From CAVXEH01 sp963805305 (GTDB taxonomy: Bacteria; Chloroflexota; Limnocylindria; QHBO01): a DNA stretch of 64,000 nucleotides. The position numbers and the translations under genes are program-made. Under the pieces are notes generated by a model. The model did not search any database. It saw only the letters and a list, made by a program, of their open reading frames with translations, and had not been told where the DNA came from. Every line of letters starts with the position of its first letter. Positions within the stretch are counted from its first letter, which is position 1. The stretch covers positions 206,116 through 270,115 of the forward strand of contig CAWDTM010000007.1 in assembly GCA_963805305.1 (NCBI GenBank), written 5' to 3'. Shown piece after piece: positions 25,600 to 33,564 of the stretch.

Positions 25600-25865
25600 C
25601 CCCGTGGTTCTTCCTGGCAGGCACCGTGGTTGCCGGGCTGGCGGCCTACGGAACCGGGTGGCCGGCATGGCGTGGGTACCGGACCCGCGAGGCGAGGGAT
25701 CTCAACGCGGAGCGCTACCTGGCGTGGCGTGGCCGCGCCCCGCGTGGGTCGCAGCCCTCGCTGCGCGAGGGGCCGACCATGGCCGAGCGGCGGCGGCTGT
25801 ACGTCGCAACCGGGTTGGCCCTGGTCGCGATGATCTGCCTGGTCGGCTTCCTGGTCACGAGCTGA
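25596..25865 (+). CDS. Small two-helix membrane protein in the pentose-phosphate operon
   Basis: 89 residues. Helix 1 at about 3-21 (PWFFLAGTVVAGLAAYGTGW), a basic cytoplasmic-looking loop of about 45 residues with RGYRTREARDLNAERYLAW, and helix 2 at about 69-88. No family recognised. Start GTG 25596 overlaps the pgl stop by 4 nt, implying cotranslation, yet nothing in it suggests a metabolic role. Confidence 0.65.
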   Translation: MTPWFFLAGTVVAGLAAYGTGWPAWRGYRTREARDLNAERYLAWRGRAPRGSQPSLREGPTMAERRRLYVATGLALVAMICLVGFLVTS

Positions 25866-25883
25866 GCGGGGACCGCCGGCCGG

Positions 25884-26204
25884 ATGCGAGTCGAGCTGCT
25901 GTACACCGACGACGACCCGGGGTACATGGCAACGCGCCAGAACCTCGTCGAGGTGTTGAGCGAGGATGCCTTCGAGACACCGGTGCAGATGATCGCCGTC
26001 CGTTCGTCGGAGGACGCCGAGCTGCTGGGCTTCCCGGGTTCGCCCACGATCCGCATCGACGGTGAGGACATCGACCCGGAGGGCGCCACCGTCATCGGCA
26101 TCCGGCGGCGGACCTATCCCGGCGACGGATCGGTGCCCGGCAAGCCCCTGATCCGCAGCGCCGTCGAGCGCGCGCGCGGCTGGGGCCACGGCCGCACGCA
26201 GTAG
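25884..26204 (+). CDS. Thioredoxin-fold protein without active-site cysteine
   Basis: 106 residues. The beta-alpha-beta start (MRVELLYTDDDPGYMATRQN) and the later GFPGSPTIRIDGEDIDP block match small thioredoxin-like proteins related to the alkylmercury-lyase-adjacent/DUF2703 group, in which a CxxC or single Cys normally sits after the first strand. Here that site reads TDDDPGYM and the whole protein contains no Cys. A redox-catalytic role is therefore unlikely, and it may have become a binding protein. It follows the small membrane protein gene by 18 nt. Confidence 0.65.
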   Translation: MRVELLYTDDDPGYMATRQNLVEVLSEDAFETPVQMIAVRSSEDAELLGFPGSPTIRIDGEDIDPEGATVIGIRRRTYPGDGSVPGKPLIRSAVERARGWGHGRTQ

Positions 26205-26209
26205 CGGAC

Positions 26210-26215
26210 TACACT
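26210..26215 (+). promoter_or_regulatory. Probable -10 box of proline dehydrogenase
   Basis: TACACT 9 nt before ATG 26225 and immediately after the preceding stop codon; no SD near the start. Confidence 0.45.
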
Positions 26216-26224
26216 CGGATCCCG

Positions 26225-27190
26225 ATGCTCGCAGCGTTGCTTCGCGCCTTCTTCCTGTGGCTTGCGCACCGCCGATGGCTGGCGCGCCTCGTTCTGCGCA
26301 TCCCGTTCGCGAGGCGGCTTCCGCTGCGATTCGTGGCGGGGACCACCCTGGACCTCGCCGTCCGGGCGGTGCGCGACCTGAACGCGGCCGGCCTGACCGC
26401 CACGCTGGATCATCTTGGCGAGTCGGTCAGCGACCAGGCGACCGCCGAGGCGGCCGCGGCGGCTTACGTCGAGGCGGTCGAGCGCATTGCGAGCGAGGGG
26501 CTGGACGCCAACGTGAGCATCAAGCTCACTCAGATGGGCCTGGACCTGGGGGTGGACGTGTGTCGCGAGGTCCTGCGCCCCGTCCTGGACGCCGGCGGGC
26601 GCCACGGCATCTTCGTCCGGATTGACATGGAGTCCAGCGCCTACGTCGACCGCACGCTCGAGGTCGTACGCGGCATGCGGGCGGAGGGCTATGACACGGG
26701 GCCGGTCATCCAGTCGTACCTGCACCGCTCCAGGGCCGATGTCGCCGCGCTCGCCGCCGAGGGCGCGCGCGTGCGGGTCTGCAAAGGCGCGTATGCGGAA
26801 CCGGTCGAGATCGCGTGGCACGATCGCGCCACCATCGGTCAATCCTTCGTCGAGCTCTGCCAGACGCTCATCGGAGCGGGAACCTACACGGGTGTCGCGA
26901 CGCACGATCCGGAGATGATCGAGGCCATCAGCCGCTACGCGTCGCAGAACCGGGTGTCTCCTGAACAGTGGGAGTTCCAGATGCTGTATGGCATCCGCCG
27001 TGACCTGCAGCGGGCCCTCGTGGCGGACGGATACCGGATGCGCGTCTACGTCCCGTACGGCACCGAGTGGTGGCCCTACTTCATGCGCCGGCTGGCCGAG
27101 CGTCCGGCGAACGTCATGTTCGTCCTGCGCGGCCTGTTCGGGGAGGGGAAGACGGAAGGGGCGGCTGCGTCGTCGTGGCCCGAGGGGTAG
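26225..27190 (+). CDS. putB: Proline dehydrogenase (monofunctional)
   Basis: 321 residues of a (beta/alpha)8 FAD enzyme that oxidises proline to pyrroline-5-carboxylate. Family blocks are visible in order: LDHLGESV (about 60-67), NVSIKLTQMG (about 98-107), RIDMESSAYVDRTLE, the GARVRVCKGAYAEP block, GVATHDPEMI, EFQMLYGIRRDLQ and RVYVPYGTEWWPYFMRRLAERPAN. It is the short monofunctional type; no P5C dehydrogenase is adjacent, although an aldehyde dehydrogenase of another type is encoded near 59 kb. The N-terminal 25 residues are hydrophobic and basic and may lie on the membrane. Confidence 0.92.
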   Translation: MLAALLRAFFLWLAHRRWLARLVLRIPFARRLPLRFVAGTTLDLAVRAVRDLNAAGLTATLDHLGESVSDQATAEAAAAAYVEAVERIASEGLDANVSIKLTQMGLDLGVDVCREVLRPVLDAGGRHGIFVRIDMESSAYVDRTLEVVRGMRAEGYDTGPVIQSYLHRSRADVAALAAEGARVRVCKGAYAEPVEIAWHDRATIGQSFVELCQTLIGAGTYTGVATHDPEMIEAISRYASQNRVSPEQWEFQMLYGIRRDLQRALVADGYRMRVYVPYGTEWWPYFMRRLAERPANVMFVLRGLFGEGKTEGAAASSWPEG

Positions 27191-27205
27191 ACTCGGGGCA
27201 ATCTC

Positions 27206-27655
27206 ATGAGCGCATCCAAACGCCCGAGCACCTCGAGTCTCCGGCGGTTCATCACGTCTCGACCCTACGTCCCCGTCGCCGAGATCCGACGCCGGTTCGG
27301 CCTCGACGAGCCGGACTGCATCTGCGCCATCGCGCGCGACGGCCGTTCGGCCGCCTACGTGGGCCTGCCCGAGCGCGAGGCCCTCAAGATCCAGGACCTG
27401 TGGTCGCGCGACGAGATCGGCCTGGAGCTCTCCGTCGAGGTGCGGGCCCCCGTGGTGGTGGGCATCTATCCGATGCGCATGGCCCGCTACGTGATGGATG
27501 GCAATGGCTTCCACCCCAGCGGGCACCATCACGGTGCGGGCGGGCCAGCACCGGGTAACGGCCAGGGGCCGCAGCCTGATCACGTCAGCGTGCCACCTCC
27601 GTCGGGGGCCACCCCGCTGGCCTCCCCCCAACCGGTCATTCCGTCCGAGCCTTGA
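27206..27655 (+). CDS. Conserved-looking hypothetical protein with disordered His/Pro/Gly tail
   Basis: 149 residues. The first ~95 look ordered: a possible HTH-like start (FITSRPYVPVAEIRRRFGLD), then EREALKIQDLWSRDEIGLEL and VGIYPMRMARYVMDGN. The remainder (HPSGHHHGAGG...) is Gly/Pro/His-rich and probably flexible. No family recognised. TAGACT (27188-27193), overlapping the putB stop, lies 12 nt before ATG 27206. The stop overlaps the next gene's TTG start by 4 nt. Confidence 0.6.
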   Translation: MSASKRPSTSSLRRFITSRPYVPVAEIRRRFGLDEPDCICAIARDGRSAAYVGLPEREALKIQDLWSRDEIGLELSVEVRAPVVVGIYPMRMARYVMDGNGFHPSGHHHGAGGPAPGNGQGPQPDHVSVPPPSGATPLASPQPVIPSEP

Positions 27656-27990
27656 CCGTCGCGCTCGTTTCGCGCGAGCTCCTCTTCGCCAGCAGGATCG
27701 CCGACGCGGCGTCCCGCGCCGGGGTTGCATTCGTCCGCGTCGACGATCCCTCGACGCTGCCGTCACCGGACACCCTCCGCCTGGTCCTCGTCGACTGGGC
27801 GGAGCGCGACATGGGTTGGGCCGATGCGCTGGCCGCATGGTGCCAGGGTGCCCCTGCGTCGGCGCCGCGCGTCGTGCTGTTCGGCCCGCACACCGACCTG
27901 GAGGCTCACGCGGCCGCCCGTGCCGCCGGGCTTGGACCCATGTGGGCCCGTTCCAAGCTGCTCTCCGATCTGCCGTCCCTTCTGTCCTGA
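27652..27990 (+). CDS. Receiver-like (CheY-fold) small protein
   Basis: 112 residues with an alternating beta-alpha pattern: VALVSRELLFASRIADAASR, LVLVDWAERD (an Asp at the phospho-acceptor position after strand 3), RVVLFGPH (strand 4), then WARSKLL with Lys at the conserved strand-5 position. The N-terminal acidic pair of true receivers is absent (VALVSRE), so phosphorylation is doubtful and a pseudo-receiver is more likely. TTG 27652 overlaps the previous stop by 4 nt. Function unknown. Confidence 0.55.
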   Translation: MTVALVSRELLFASRIADAASRAGVAFVRVDDPSTLPSPDTLRLVLVDWAERDMGWADALAAWCQGAPASAPRVVLFGPHTDLEAHAAARAAGLGPMWARSKLLSDLPSLLS

Positions 27991-28018
27991 CGGCGCGCGG
28001 AGGGACGAGCGGACCCAG

Positions 28019-28828
28019 CTAGGCTCGAACCCGGCTTGGCTCCTCCGCCGCATCGTGCTCCTGCACGGTGACCGGCTGAAGCTGACCCGTCGGCAGCCTG
28101 CGATCCGTTGGCGCGAGCCGCTCGCGGAGCATCGTTCGCAGGACCCGGATGCCGTCTCGGAACGCGTGCAGGTTCGACTCGCCGAACCGGCGAGGCGACT
28201 CGGTGCTCGGCACCTCCGCGATACGGAGGCCGCGCTGCACCGCCCTCACCACGATCTGGGTCTCGATCTCGAATCCCTCGGCGTCCAGCGTCAGGGCAGC
28301 CAGAGCTCCACGGCGGAATGCGCAGTACCCGTAGCAGAGCTCCGAGAAATCGGTCCCGTACAGGATGTTCGCCAGATCCAGGAGCCTCGCGTTCCCGAAC
28401 TGGCGAAGCCAGGTGATGTCCGTGGTCCCGCCGCCGGGCAGGAAGCGGGAGCCCTTGACGAACTCGTACCCCGCATCGAGCGCCTCGACGAAGGCTCCGA
28501 TCTCAGCAGGGTCCATACTTCCATCCGCGTCGAGCATGACGATGTAGTCGCCGCGGGCCGCATCGAACCCCGCGCGGAGCGCGGTCCCCTTTCCGGGGCG
28601 TGACTCGTGGACGACCACGACATCGGGCACCACCATCTTCGCGACCTCGAGCGTCCCGTCCGTCGAGAGCCCATCAACGACGATGATCTCGTCAACAAAT
28701 GTCGGGACGCGCTCGAGGACCCACGCGATGTTGCGTGCCTCGTTCTTGGCGGGGATGACCACGCTGATCGAGTGATCCCTCGGTCGGGTCCCCTGTTTTT
28801 GGGTAGGCTGAAGCTGGGCAGTGTGCAT
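28019..28828 (-). CDS. GT2 glycosyltransferase (dolichyl/polyprenyl-phosphate mannosyltransferase-like)
   Basis: 269 residues. GT-A fold with SVVIPAKNEARNIAWVLERV (about 22-41), IIVVDGLSTDGTLEVA, and nucleotide-sugar motif MLDADGSMDPAEI (about 97-109). FVKGSRFLPGGGT and GYCAFRR match DPM1-like enzymes that load sugar onto a lipid-phosphate carrier. No C-terminal helices are present, so it may act with a partner. A polar tail after residue 235 is variable. It is transcribed away from the surface-polysaccharide operon and shares its control region. The sugar and acceptor are unknown. Confidence 0.85.
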   Translation of the reverse strand: MHTAQLQPTQKQGTRPRDHSISVVIPAKNEARNIAWVLERVPTFVDEIIVVDGLSTDGTLEVAKMVVPDVVVVHESRPGKGTALRAGFDAARGDYIVMLDADGSMDPAEIGAFVEALDAGYEFVKGSRFLPGGGTTDITWLRQFGNARLLDLANILYGTDFSELCYGYCAFRRGALAALTLDAEGFEIETQIVVRAVQRGLRIAEVPSTESPRRFGESNLHAFRDGIRVLRTMLRERLAPTDRRLPTGQLQPVTVQEHDAAEEPSRVRA

Positions 28829-29067
28829 ATAGCCCCCCCAAGGGCAATGATGATGTGGGGATGGATGATTGCGTTCCCCGTCTCGGCCGGGGATCCATTA
28901 GTACCAGCATTCGCCAGTACCATTGGGAATCTCGGGATTGTGTCGGATGGATGGAGTGGTGTCTAGTGCGTCGGGGTCCGTCGAGGAGATTCGCGTTGCG
29001 TTCGGTCACCGTATGCCCGTGGGTACGGGTGACAAGTCCACGCCCGGCCCCTAACACTTAGGAACTC
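28829..29067. promoter_or_regulatory. 239-bp divergent control region of the surface-polysaccharide locus
   Basis: AT-richer than its surroundings and without a supported gene. It contains an imperfect inverted repeat, CCATTAGTAC (28895-28904) and GTACCATTGG (28917-28926), 8 of 10 positions symmetric, 12-nt spacer. It also contains a direct repeat AGTACCA at 28900 and 28916. CAGTACCATTGG recurs at 33451-33462 with one mismatch, upstream of the secreted beta-helix gene, so a shared operator is possible. A -10-like TAACACT lies close to GTG 29068. Confidence 0.45.
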
Positions 29068-30162
29068 GTGAGCACAGCAAGAACCCACCGAAAGCTGCAG
29101 GATGCAGGGGTCGTGCGCCACCTGGTGATGGCGCTGCGATCCGGTGCCTCGCGCGCCGAGACCCTTCGCGAGCTGGGCGTCAGCGAATCGACGTTCTACC
29201 GTGAGCTGCGCCGATCACCCGAGCTCCGCGAGCTCGTCGAGAGCGAGGCCCCCGGCGCCGCAGCGGAACCCTTCAAGGAGCAGACGCCTGCTCCGCCGGT
29301 GACGCCGGCGGCTGGGTCAGGGTCGAATGGGTCAGGACGTCCCAAGGGCGTCAAGCAGGGCGGTTCGGCGCAAGACAACGGAACGTCCGTGCGGACGACC
29401 GGCACGGACGACGTCGTGACGCCACCCTCGCCGGCGTCCGCTCGGCGCCCTGGCACTGACGAAGGAGATGGTCGCCAGGACCCCGCCGCTCCATCCGGCA
29501 GCGAGCCGACATCGTCCCGGCCCGTGAGGGCGGAACGAGCGGCGCCGCCGTCGCCCCCCGCCGATCGGCGTCCGAAGCGCAGGCAGGCTCGCCGCGTCAC
29601 CCCGGTCCTCCCGTCCGCTGCGTCGGTTGCGGATGCGAGTGCAACGGTGGTGACGCTGCCCGAACCCGCTGTCGAGGGTTCCCCGATCTCGGCGGCCAGC
29701 ACCGCCCTGGCAACGACGGCCGCATCGCCCGGCGCCCTCGTGGCTGCCCACGCCGGTCGACCCGCACCATCGGCGCCGGCCGGCGCGGACTGGATGCCGC
29801 CTGTCGCGGTCCTCACGCTGCAGCTCGTGGTTGCCATCGCCGTGGGGGCGCACCCGCTCATCATCCTGGCTGTCGCCCTGGCGACCCTCGGGGTCCTGCT
29901 CGGCGTTCGACGAGCACGCCGCGTCATCCCCCGGCGGGGGTCCCGCGCGGGCATCCGGTACCGCGAGGTGATGGTCATCCCGGAGGGTGGTCCCGTCGGG
30001 CCCGCTGACCGCGCTTCCCGTTCCGAAACGGGTGACCCGCGCGGCGCGGAGGCAGAGGGCAGGGCGGCCGACGCGCACCACAGCGACCTGGACTGGGTGG
30101 CGGCGTCAATCCTGAGGGTGCCGACCCCGGACGACCCGCGACCTCCCCGACCCCGCAGCTGA
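29068..30162 (+). CDS. Membrane-anchored helix-turn-helix protein
   Basis: 364 residues. Residues ~10-60 form an HTH (LRSGASRAETLRELGVSEST, then FYRELRRSPELRELVE), resembling phage/resolvase-type HTH modules. Residues ~65-235 are a long Pro/Ser/Ala-rich linker. Residues ~240-280 hold two closely spaced helices (VAVLTLQLVVAIAVGA and HPLIILAVALATLGVLLGV), followed by a basic patch and a polar C-terminus. Both ends should face the cytoplasm, allowing DNA contact from the membrane. GTG 29068 is the start. As first gene of the operon beside an inverted repeat it is a candidate regulator; its trigger is unknown. Confidence 0.65.
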   Translation: MSTARTHRKLQDAGVVRHLVMALRSGASRAETLRELGVSESTFYRELRRSPELRELVESEAPGAAAEPFKEQTPAPPVTPAAGSGSNGSGRPKGVKQGGSAQDNGTSVRTTGTDDVVTPPSPASARRPGTDEGDGRQDPAAPSGSEPTSSRPVRAERAAPPSPPADRRPKRRQARRVTPVLPSAASVADASATVVTLPEPAVEGSPISAASTALATTAASPGALVAAHAGRPAPSAPAGADWMPPVAVLTLQLVVAIAVGAHPLIILAVALATLGVLLGVRRARRVIPRRGSRAGIRYREVMVIPEGGPVGPADRASRSETGDPRGAEAEGRAADAHHSDLDWVAASILRVPTPDDPRPPRPRS

Positions 30163-31154
30163 TGCCCTCCCCGGCCGATCTGTCTGTCGTGATCTGCGCC
30201 TACACGCTCGAGCGGTGGGACCAGATCGTGGCCGCCGTCACATCGGTGCGTGAGCAGCGTCCGCCGGTCCGCGAAGTCATCGTCGTCAGCGACCACAATC
30301 CGGACCTCTATCGGCGCGCGTCGGAAGAGCTGCCCGGCGTCCGGGTCATCGAGAACTCGGATCTTCGCGGCCTCAGCGGCGCGCGGAACAGCGGCGTCCG
30401 CGTCGCGACCGGCCCCCTGATCGCCTTCCTCGACGACGACGCCACCGCCGACGCCGGCTGGGCCGCCGCGCTCAGCGCCGCCTACGCGGACGACGACGTG
30501 ATCGGCGTGGGCGGCACCAGCGCGCCGAACTGGATCGCAGGCAGGCCGGCCTGGTTCCCCGAGGAGTTCGACTGGGTCGTGGGTTGCAGCTACCGCGGGC
30601 TGCCCACGCAGCCGGGCCCGGTGCGCAACATGATCGGCTCGAACATGAGCTTCCGAAGCGAGGTCTTCGCGGAGGTCGGCGCGTTCGACCCGAGTGTCGG
30701 GCGGGTTGGCGCGAATCCGGTTGGTTGCGAGGAGACAGAGCTCTGCATTCGTGCGATCCGTCGTTGGCCGGAGCGTCGAATCCTCCATGACCCCGCGGCG
30801 ATGGTTCGGCACACGGTGCCGCCCGACCGCGGCACCTGGCGCTACTTTCGGTCTCGATGCTTCGCGGAGGGCCGGTCGAAGGCGCAGGTGACCCGCCTCG
30901 CCGGGGCGTCGGCGGGGCTCGCCTCCGAACGCCGCTACACCGCGCGGGTCCTGCCCCGCGGGGCCATCGATCGCGTGCGACTCGCGATCCGCCAGCGGCG
31001 CGCGGCTCCGGCGCAGGCCGCCCTGGCGATCGTCGCCGGCCTGGGGATCACGACGGCCGGGTACCTCGCGGGACTGGTCGAGAACCGCCGGTCGGGTGCA
31101 GCACCGGCCGCGGCCGGTCCGCCGCCGCCCGCCGCAGGTCGGGGAGAGGAATGA
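30162..31154 (+). CDS. GT2 glycosyltransferase
   Basis: 330 residues. GT-A start DLSVVICAYTLERWDQIVAA, the GLSGARNSGV block and FLDDDATAD with the DxD metal-sugar motif (about 88-96); then NMIGSNMSFR and EETELCIRAIRRW, typical of family 2 enzymes that build extracellular polysaccharide. The C-terminus has one or two hydrophobic segments (about 285-310) and a Pro/Ala-rich end. The ATG overlaps the previous stop (TGATG) and the stop overlaps the next start (ATGA), so four genes from 29068 to 33348 are tightly coupled. Confidence 0.85.
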   Translation: MPSPADLSVVICAYTLERWDQIVAAVTSVREQRPPVREVIVVSDHNPDLYRRASEELPGVRVIENSDLRGLSGARNSGVRVATGPLIAFLDDDATADAGWAAALSAAYADDDVIGVGGTSAPNWIAGRPAWFPEEFDWVVGCSYRGLPTQPGPVRNMIGSNMSFRSEVFAEVGAFDPSVGRVGANPVGCEETELCIRAIRRWPERRILHDPAAMVRHTVPPDRGTWRYFRSRCFAEGRSKAQVTRLAGASAGLASERRYTARVLPRGAIDRVRLAIRQRRAAPAQAALAIVAGLGITTAGYLAGLVENRRSGAAPAAAGPPPPAAGRGEE

Positions 31155-32026
31155 CCGAGCAGACCGTTCAACAGGGCGCGTCGCCGGCAACGGGTGCCCG
31201 GCTCGACGATGTCACGGTGATCGTCCCGGTGCGCAACGCGAGGCCGTTCCTGGTGGAGTGCCTGTCGGCGATCGTCGCGTCTGCGCCGGCGTCGATCATC
31301 GTCGTGGATGGCCTCTCCACAGACGGGACGGTCGAGGCGGCGCGGTCCTTCGGTGTGACCGTCCTCAGCGATGACGGCCAGGGCGTCGCCGCCGCGCGCC
31401 AGATCGGCGCCACGCACGCGACCACGCGCTGGATCGCATTGGTCGATGTCGACGTGGTGCTGCACCCGGGCGCCCTGTGCGACCTGCTCGAAGAGGCGGA
31501 ACGGGGTGGTTTCACCGCTCTCCAGGCGGGCCTCGAGAGCACCTCGGGGCGCGGCTACTGGGGACGGGCGCTGGCGCAGCATCATCGCTCCGGGGTCAGC
31601 AAGGGCTGGTTCGGGCTGGTGGCGACCATATTCGAGCGCGAGGCCTTCCTGCGTCACGGCCTGGACGCCACCTTCACATCCGGCGAGGACATCGAGCTCC
31701 GCTGGCGCCTGGAGCGGGCGGGGCTCCGCATCGGCGTCTCGACGCGAACCATCGTCGAGCATCGCTTCGGCGACACGTTCGAATTCGCCAAAGGGCAGTT
31801 CCTGGCCGATGGCGGCGGCCTCGCGCGCATGGCCGCCAAGCACGGCGTGCGGGCGATACCCCTCCTTGCGCTGCCACTGGCCGCCGCGGGGCGGGGCATG
31901 CTGCTGAGCATCCTTCGTCGCCAGCCACAATGGATTCCCTATTACCTGACGTTCGCCGCGCTGAACTGGTGGGCCATGGCCCGTCAGCTCGTCCGCCAGG
32001 CGAGCCACCGCGATCGCCCCTCGTGA
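31151..32026 (+). CDS. GT2 glycosyltransferase
   Basis: 291 residues. DVTVIVPVRNARPFLVECLS at about 20-39, IIVVDGLSTDGTVE, ALVDVDVVLHPGAL (DxD variant DVD, about 98-111), and FTSGEDIELRWRLERAGLRI with the conserved ED. It has a C-terminal helix pair around 236-275, so is membrane-associated. ATG 31151 overlaps the previous stop; its own stop overlaps the flippase GTG. The sugar is unknown. Confidence 0.85.
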   Translation: MTEQTVQQGASPATGARLDDVTVIVPVRNARPFLVECLSAIVASAPASIIVVDGLSTDGTVEAARSFGVTVLSDDGQGVAAARQIGATHATTRWIALVDVDVVLHPGALCDLLEEAERGGFTALQAGLESTSGRGYWGRALAQHHRSGVSKGWFGLVATIFEREAFLRHGLDATFTSGEDIELRWRLERAGLRIGVSTRTIVEHRFGDTFEFAKGQFLADGGGLARMAAKHGVRAIPLLALPLAAAGRGMLLSILRRQPQWIPYYLTFAALNWWAMARQLVRQASHRDRPS

Positions 32027-33348
32027 AGCGTCCCCGGCTGCTGGACCCGCCGCGACGTTCGGCCTGGGAGCGCCTGGCGGGTGCGAGCCGCTCAGGCCCG
32101 GACACGTCCGCCGTCACGGCCTTCACGAGCTCCATCGGCCTCATTGCGGGCCGGGTGGCGTCCATGGGGCTGGGCTTCCTTGCCTGGCTTGTCGCCGCCC
32201 GGCTTTTCGCTCCCAGCGAGGTCGGCCTCGCCTCGGGAGCGGTGGCGGCCATGATGTTCTGCGTCCAGCTCGCCCTGATCGGCATCGGCTCGGCGGTCAT
32301 CGCCCTCTATCCGCGCCACGCCGGCGAGCCCAGCCGTCTGCTGAACAGCTCGCTGGCCAGCGTGGCGCTGATGGGCGTGGTCATGGGCCTGGCCTTCCTG
32401 GTCCTCGCGAGGGGCGTCTTCCGGGAGCTCAACCTCGTCGCAGCCACGCCGGTCCTGGCCGTCGCCTTCGTGGCCATGACGGTGTTCGGAGCCGTCAACG
32501 TCCTCCTGGACAACGTCTCGGTCGCCGTCCGACGCGGGGACCAGGTCCTTACTCGCAACATCGCCTTTGGCCTGGTGACGATCGCCATTCCGCTCGGTCT
32601 GGCTGGATTGGCGCTCGTGCAGGGCGCGTGGCTCATTCTCCTGGCCTGGACGCTCGCGGGGCTGACCGCCTGCGGGATCGGGGCGGTCCAGATCCATCGC
32701 AGCCTCCCGGCATTCCACCTCCGGGCGGAGCTCCGGCCAGCCCTGGTGCGGGGGCTCATCCGGGTAGGCCTGCCCAACTGGGCCCTGACCATGACTGAAC
32801 GCGGACCGGCGCTCCTCATGCCGGTGCTGGTAACCGAGCTGATATCGCCCACGACGAACGCCTTCTGGTACGCAGCCTGGATGATGGCCTGGGTCGTCAT
32901 GATCATCCCCATCTCGGTGGGCCAGACGCTGTTTGCCGAGGCGGCGCGGGAACCGGAGCGCACTGGCGCCGCAACGCGTCACGGCCTTTTCACTTCCCTG
33001 GCGCTCGGCGTGCTCGCGGCGGTGGGGATGGCCCTGCTGGCGCGGTTCGCCCTTGGGCTGCTTGGCGGCGCGTACGCCGACGCCGGCGTGGGAGCCCTGC
33101 GCGTCCTCGTCCTGACGGTTATCCCGTTCTCGCTGACCCAGGCCTACTACGCCATCTGCCGGGCGCGTGGCCACCTCCGCGAGGCCGTCGCGGCGGGCAC
33201 GGTCTTCGGCCTGGCAGCCGTGGGTGCCGCGCTCACGGCCGGGATCTCGTACGGCCTGACGGCGATGGCCGTCGCGTGGCTCCTGGTCCAGTGCCTGGCC
33301 GGTGCCTGGGCCGCGCTTCGACTCCGCACACTGGCACAGCGCTCCTAG
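32023..33348 (+). CDS. Wzx-like polysaccharide flippase (MATE/MOP superfamily)
   Basis: 441 residues with about 12 transmembrane helices and the MOP-superfamily opening (SSIGLIAGRVASMGLGFLAW, then LVAARLFAPSEVGLASG). It probably moves lipid-linked sugars made by the adjacent glycosyltransferases to the outer face of the membrane. GTG 32023 overlaps the GT2 stop. No recognisable Wzy polymerase or Wzz co-polymerase is encoded in this window, so polymer assembly is either elsewhere or not of the standard Wzy type. Confidence 0.8.
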   Translation: MKRPRLLDPPRRSAWERLAGASRSGPDTSAVTAFTSSIGLIAGRVASMGLGFLAWLVAARLFAPSEVGLASGAVAAMMFCVQLALIGIGSAVIALYPRHAGEPSRLLNSSLASVALMGVVMGLAFLVLARGVFRELNLVAATPVLAVAFVAMTVFGAVNVLLDNVSVAVRRGDQVLTRNIAFGLVTIAIPLGLAGLALVQGAWLILLAWTLAGLTACGIGAVQIHRSLPAFHLRAELRPALVRGLIRVGLPNWALTMTERGPALLMPVLVTELISPTTNAFWYAAWMMAWVVMIIPISVGQTLFAEAAREPERTGAATRHGLFTSLALGVLAAVGMALLARFALGLLGGAYADAGVGALRVLVLTVIPFSLTQAYYAICRARGHLREAVAAGTVFGLAAVGAALTAGISYGLTAMAVAWLLVQCLAGAWAALRLRTLAQRS

Positions 33349-33351
33349 GTC

Positions 33352-33366
33352 GCGGGCCCGGCCCGC
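33352..33366 (+). terminator. Short GC hairpin after the flippase gene
   Basis: GCGGGC (33352-33357) and GCCCGC (33361-33366) flank a 3-nt loop 3 nt past the stop; no U-tract, so weak evidence of termination. Confidence 0.3.
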
Positions 33367-33450
33367 TCGAGGGACCGGCGGGCCGTCCTGGTCTGCGTGG
33401 CAGCGCCGCCAGCCGCGTGATCGAGCCTGGCAGAAGCGCCATGGCCCACC

Positions 33451-33517
33451 CAGTACCAATGGCCCGGTGGTCAGATCGGAGCGGATGTGGGACCTTTTGT
33501 CCGGTTCGCGATAGAGT
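33451..33517 (+). promoter_or_regulatory. Control region of the beta-helix gene with recurrent CAGTACCA motif
   Basis: CAGTACCAATGG (33451-33462) matches the 28915-28926 site in 11 of 12 positions. TAGAGT (33512-33517) is a -10 candidate about 47 nt before the start codon. The 216-bp gap holds no gene I can support. Confidence 0.4.
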
Positions 33518-33564
33518 CGGACCGCTGAACGGAACCGGCCGCGACCGCTGCTGCAGGAGACAAG

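Noticed and set aside
26114..27838. Minus-strand ORF of 574 codons opposite proline dehydrogenase
   Set aside because: No recognisable motif, while the plus strand encodes a full proline dehydrogenase and coupled small genes.
28829..29067. Riboswitch in the divergent region before the polysaccharide operon
   Set aside because: No known aptamer signature or conserved helix set recognised; the short repeats fit operator DNA better.
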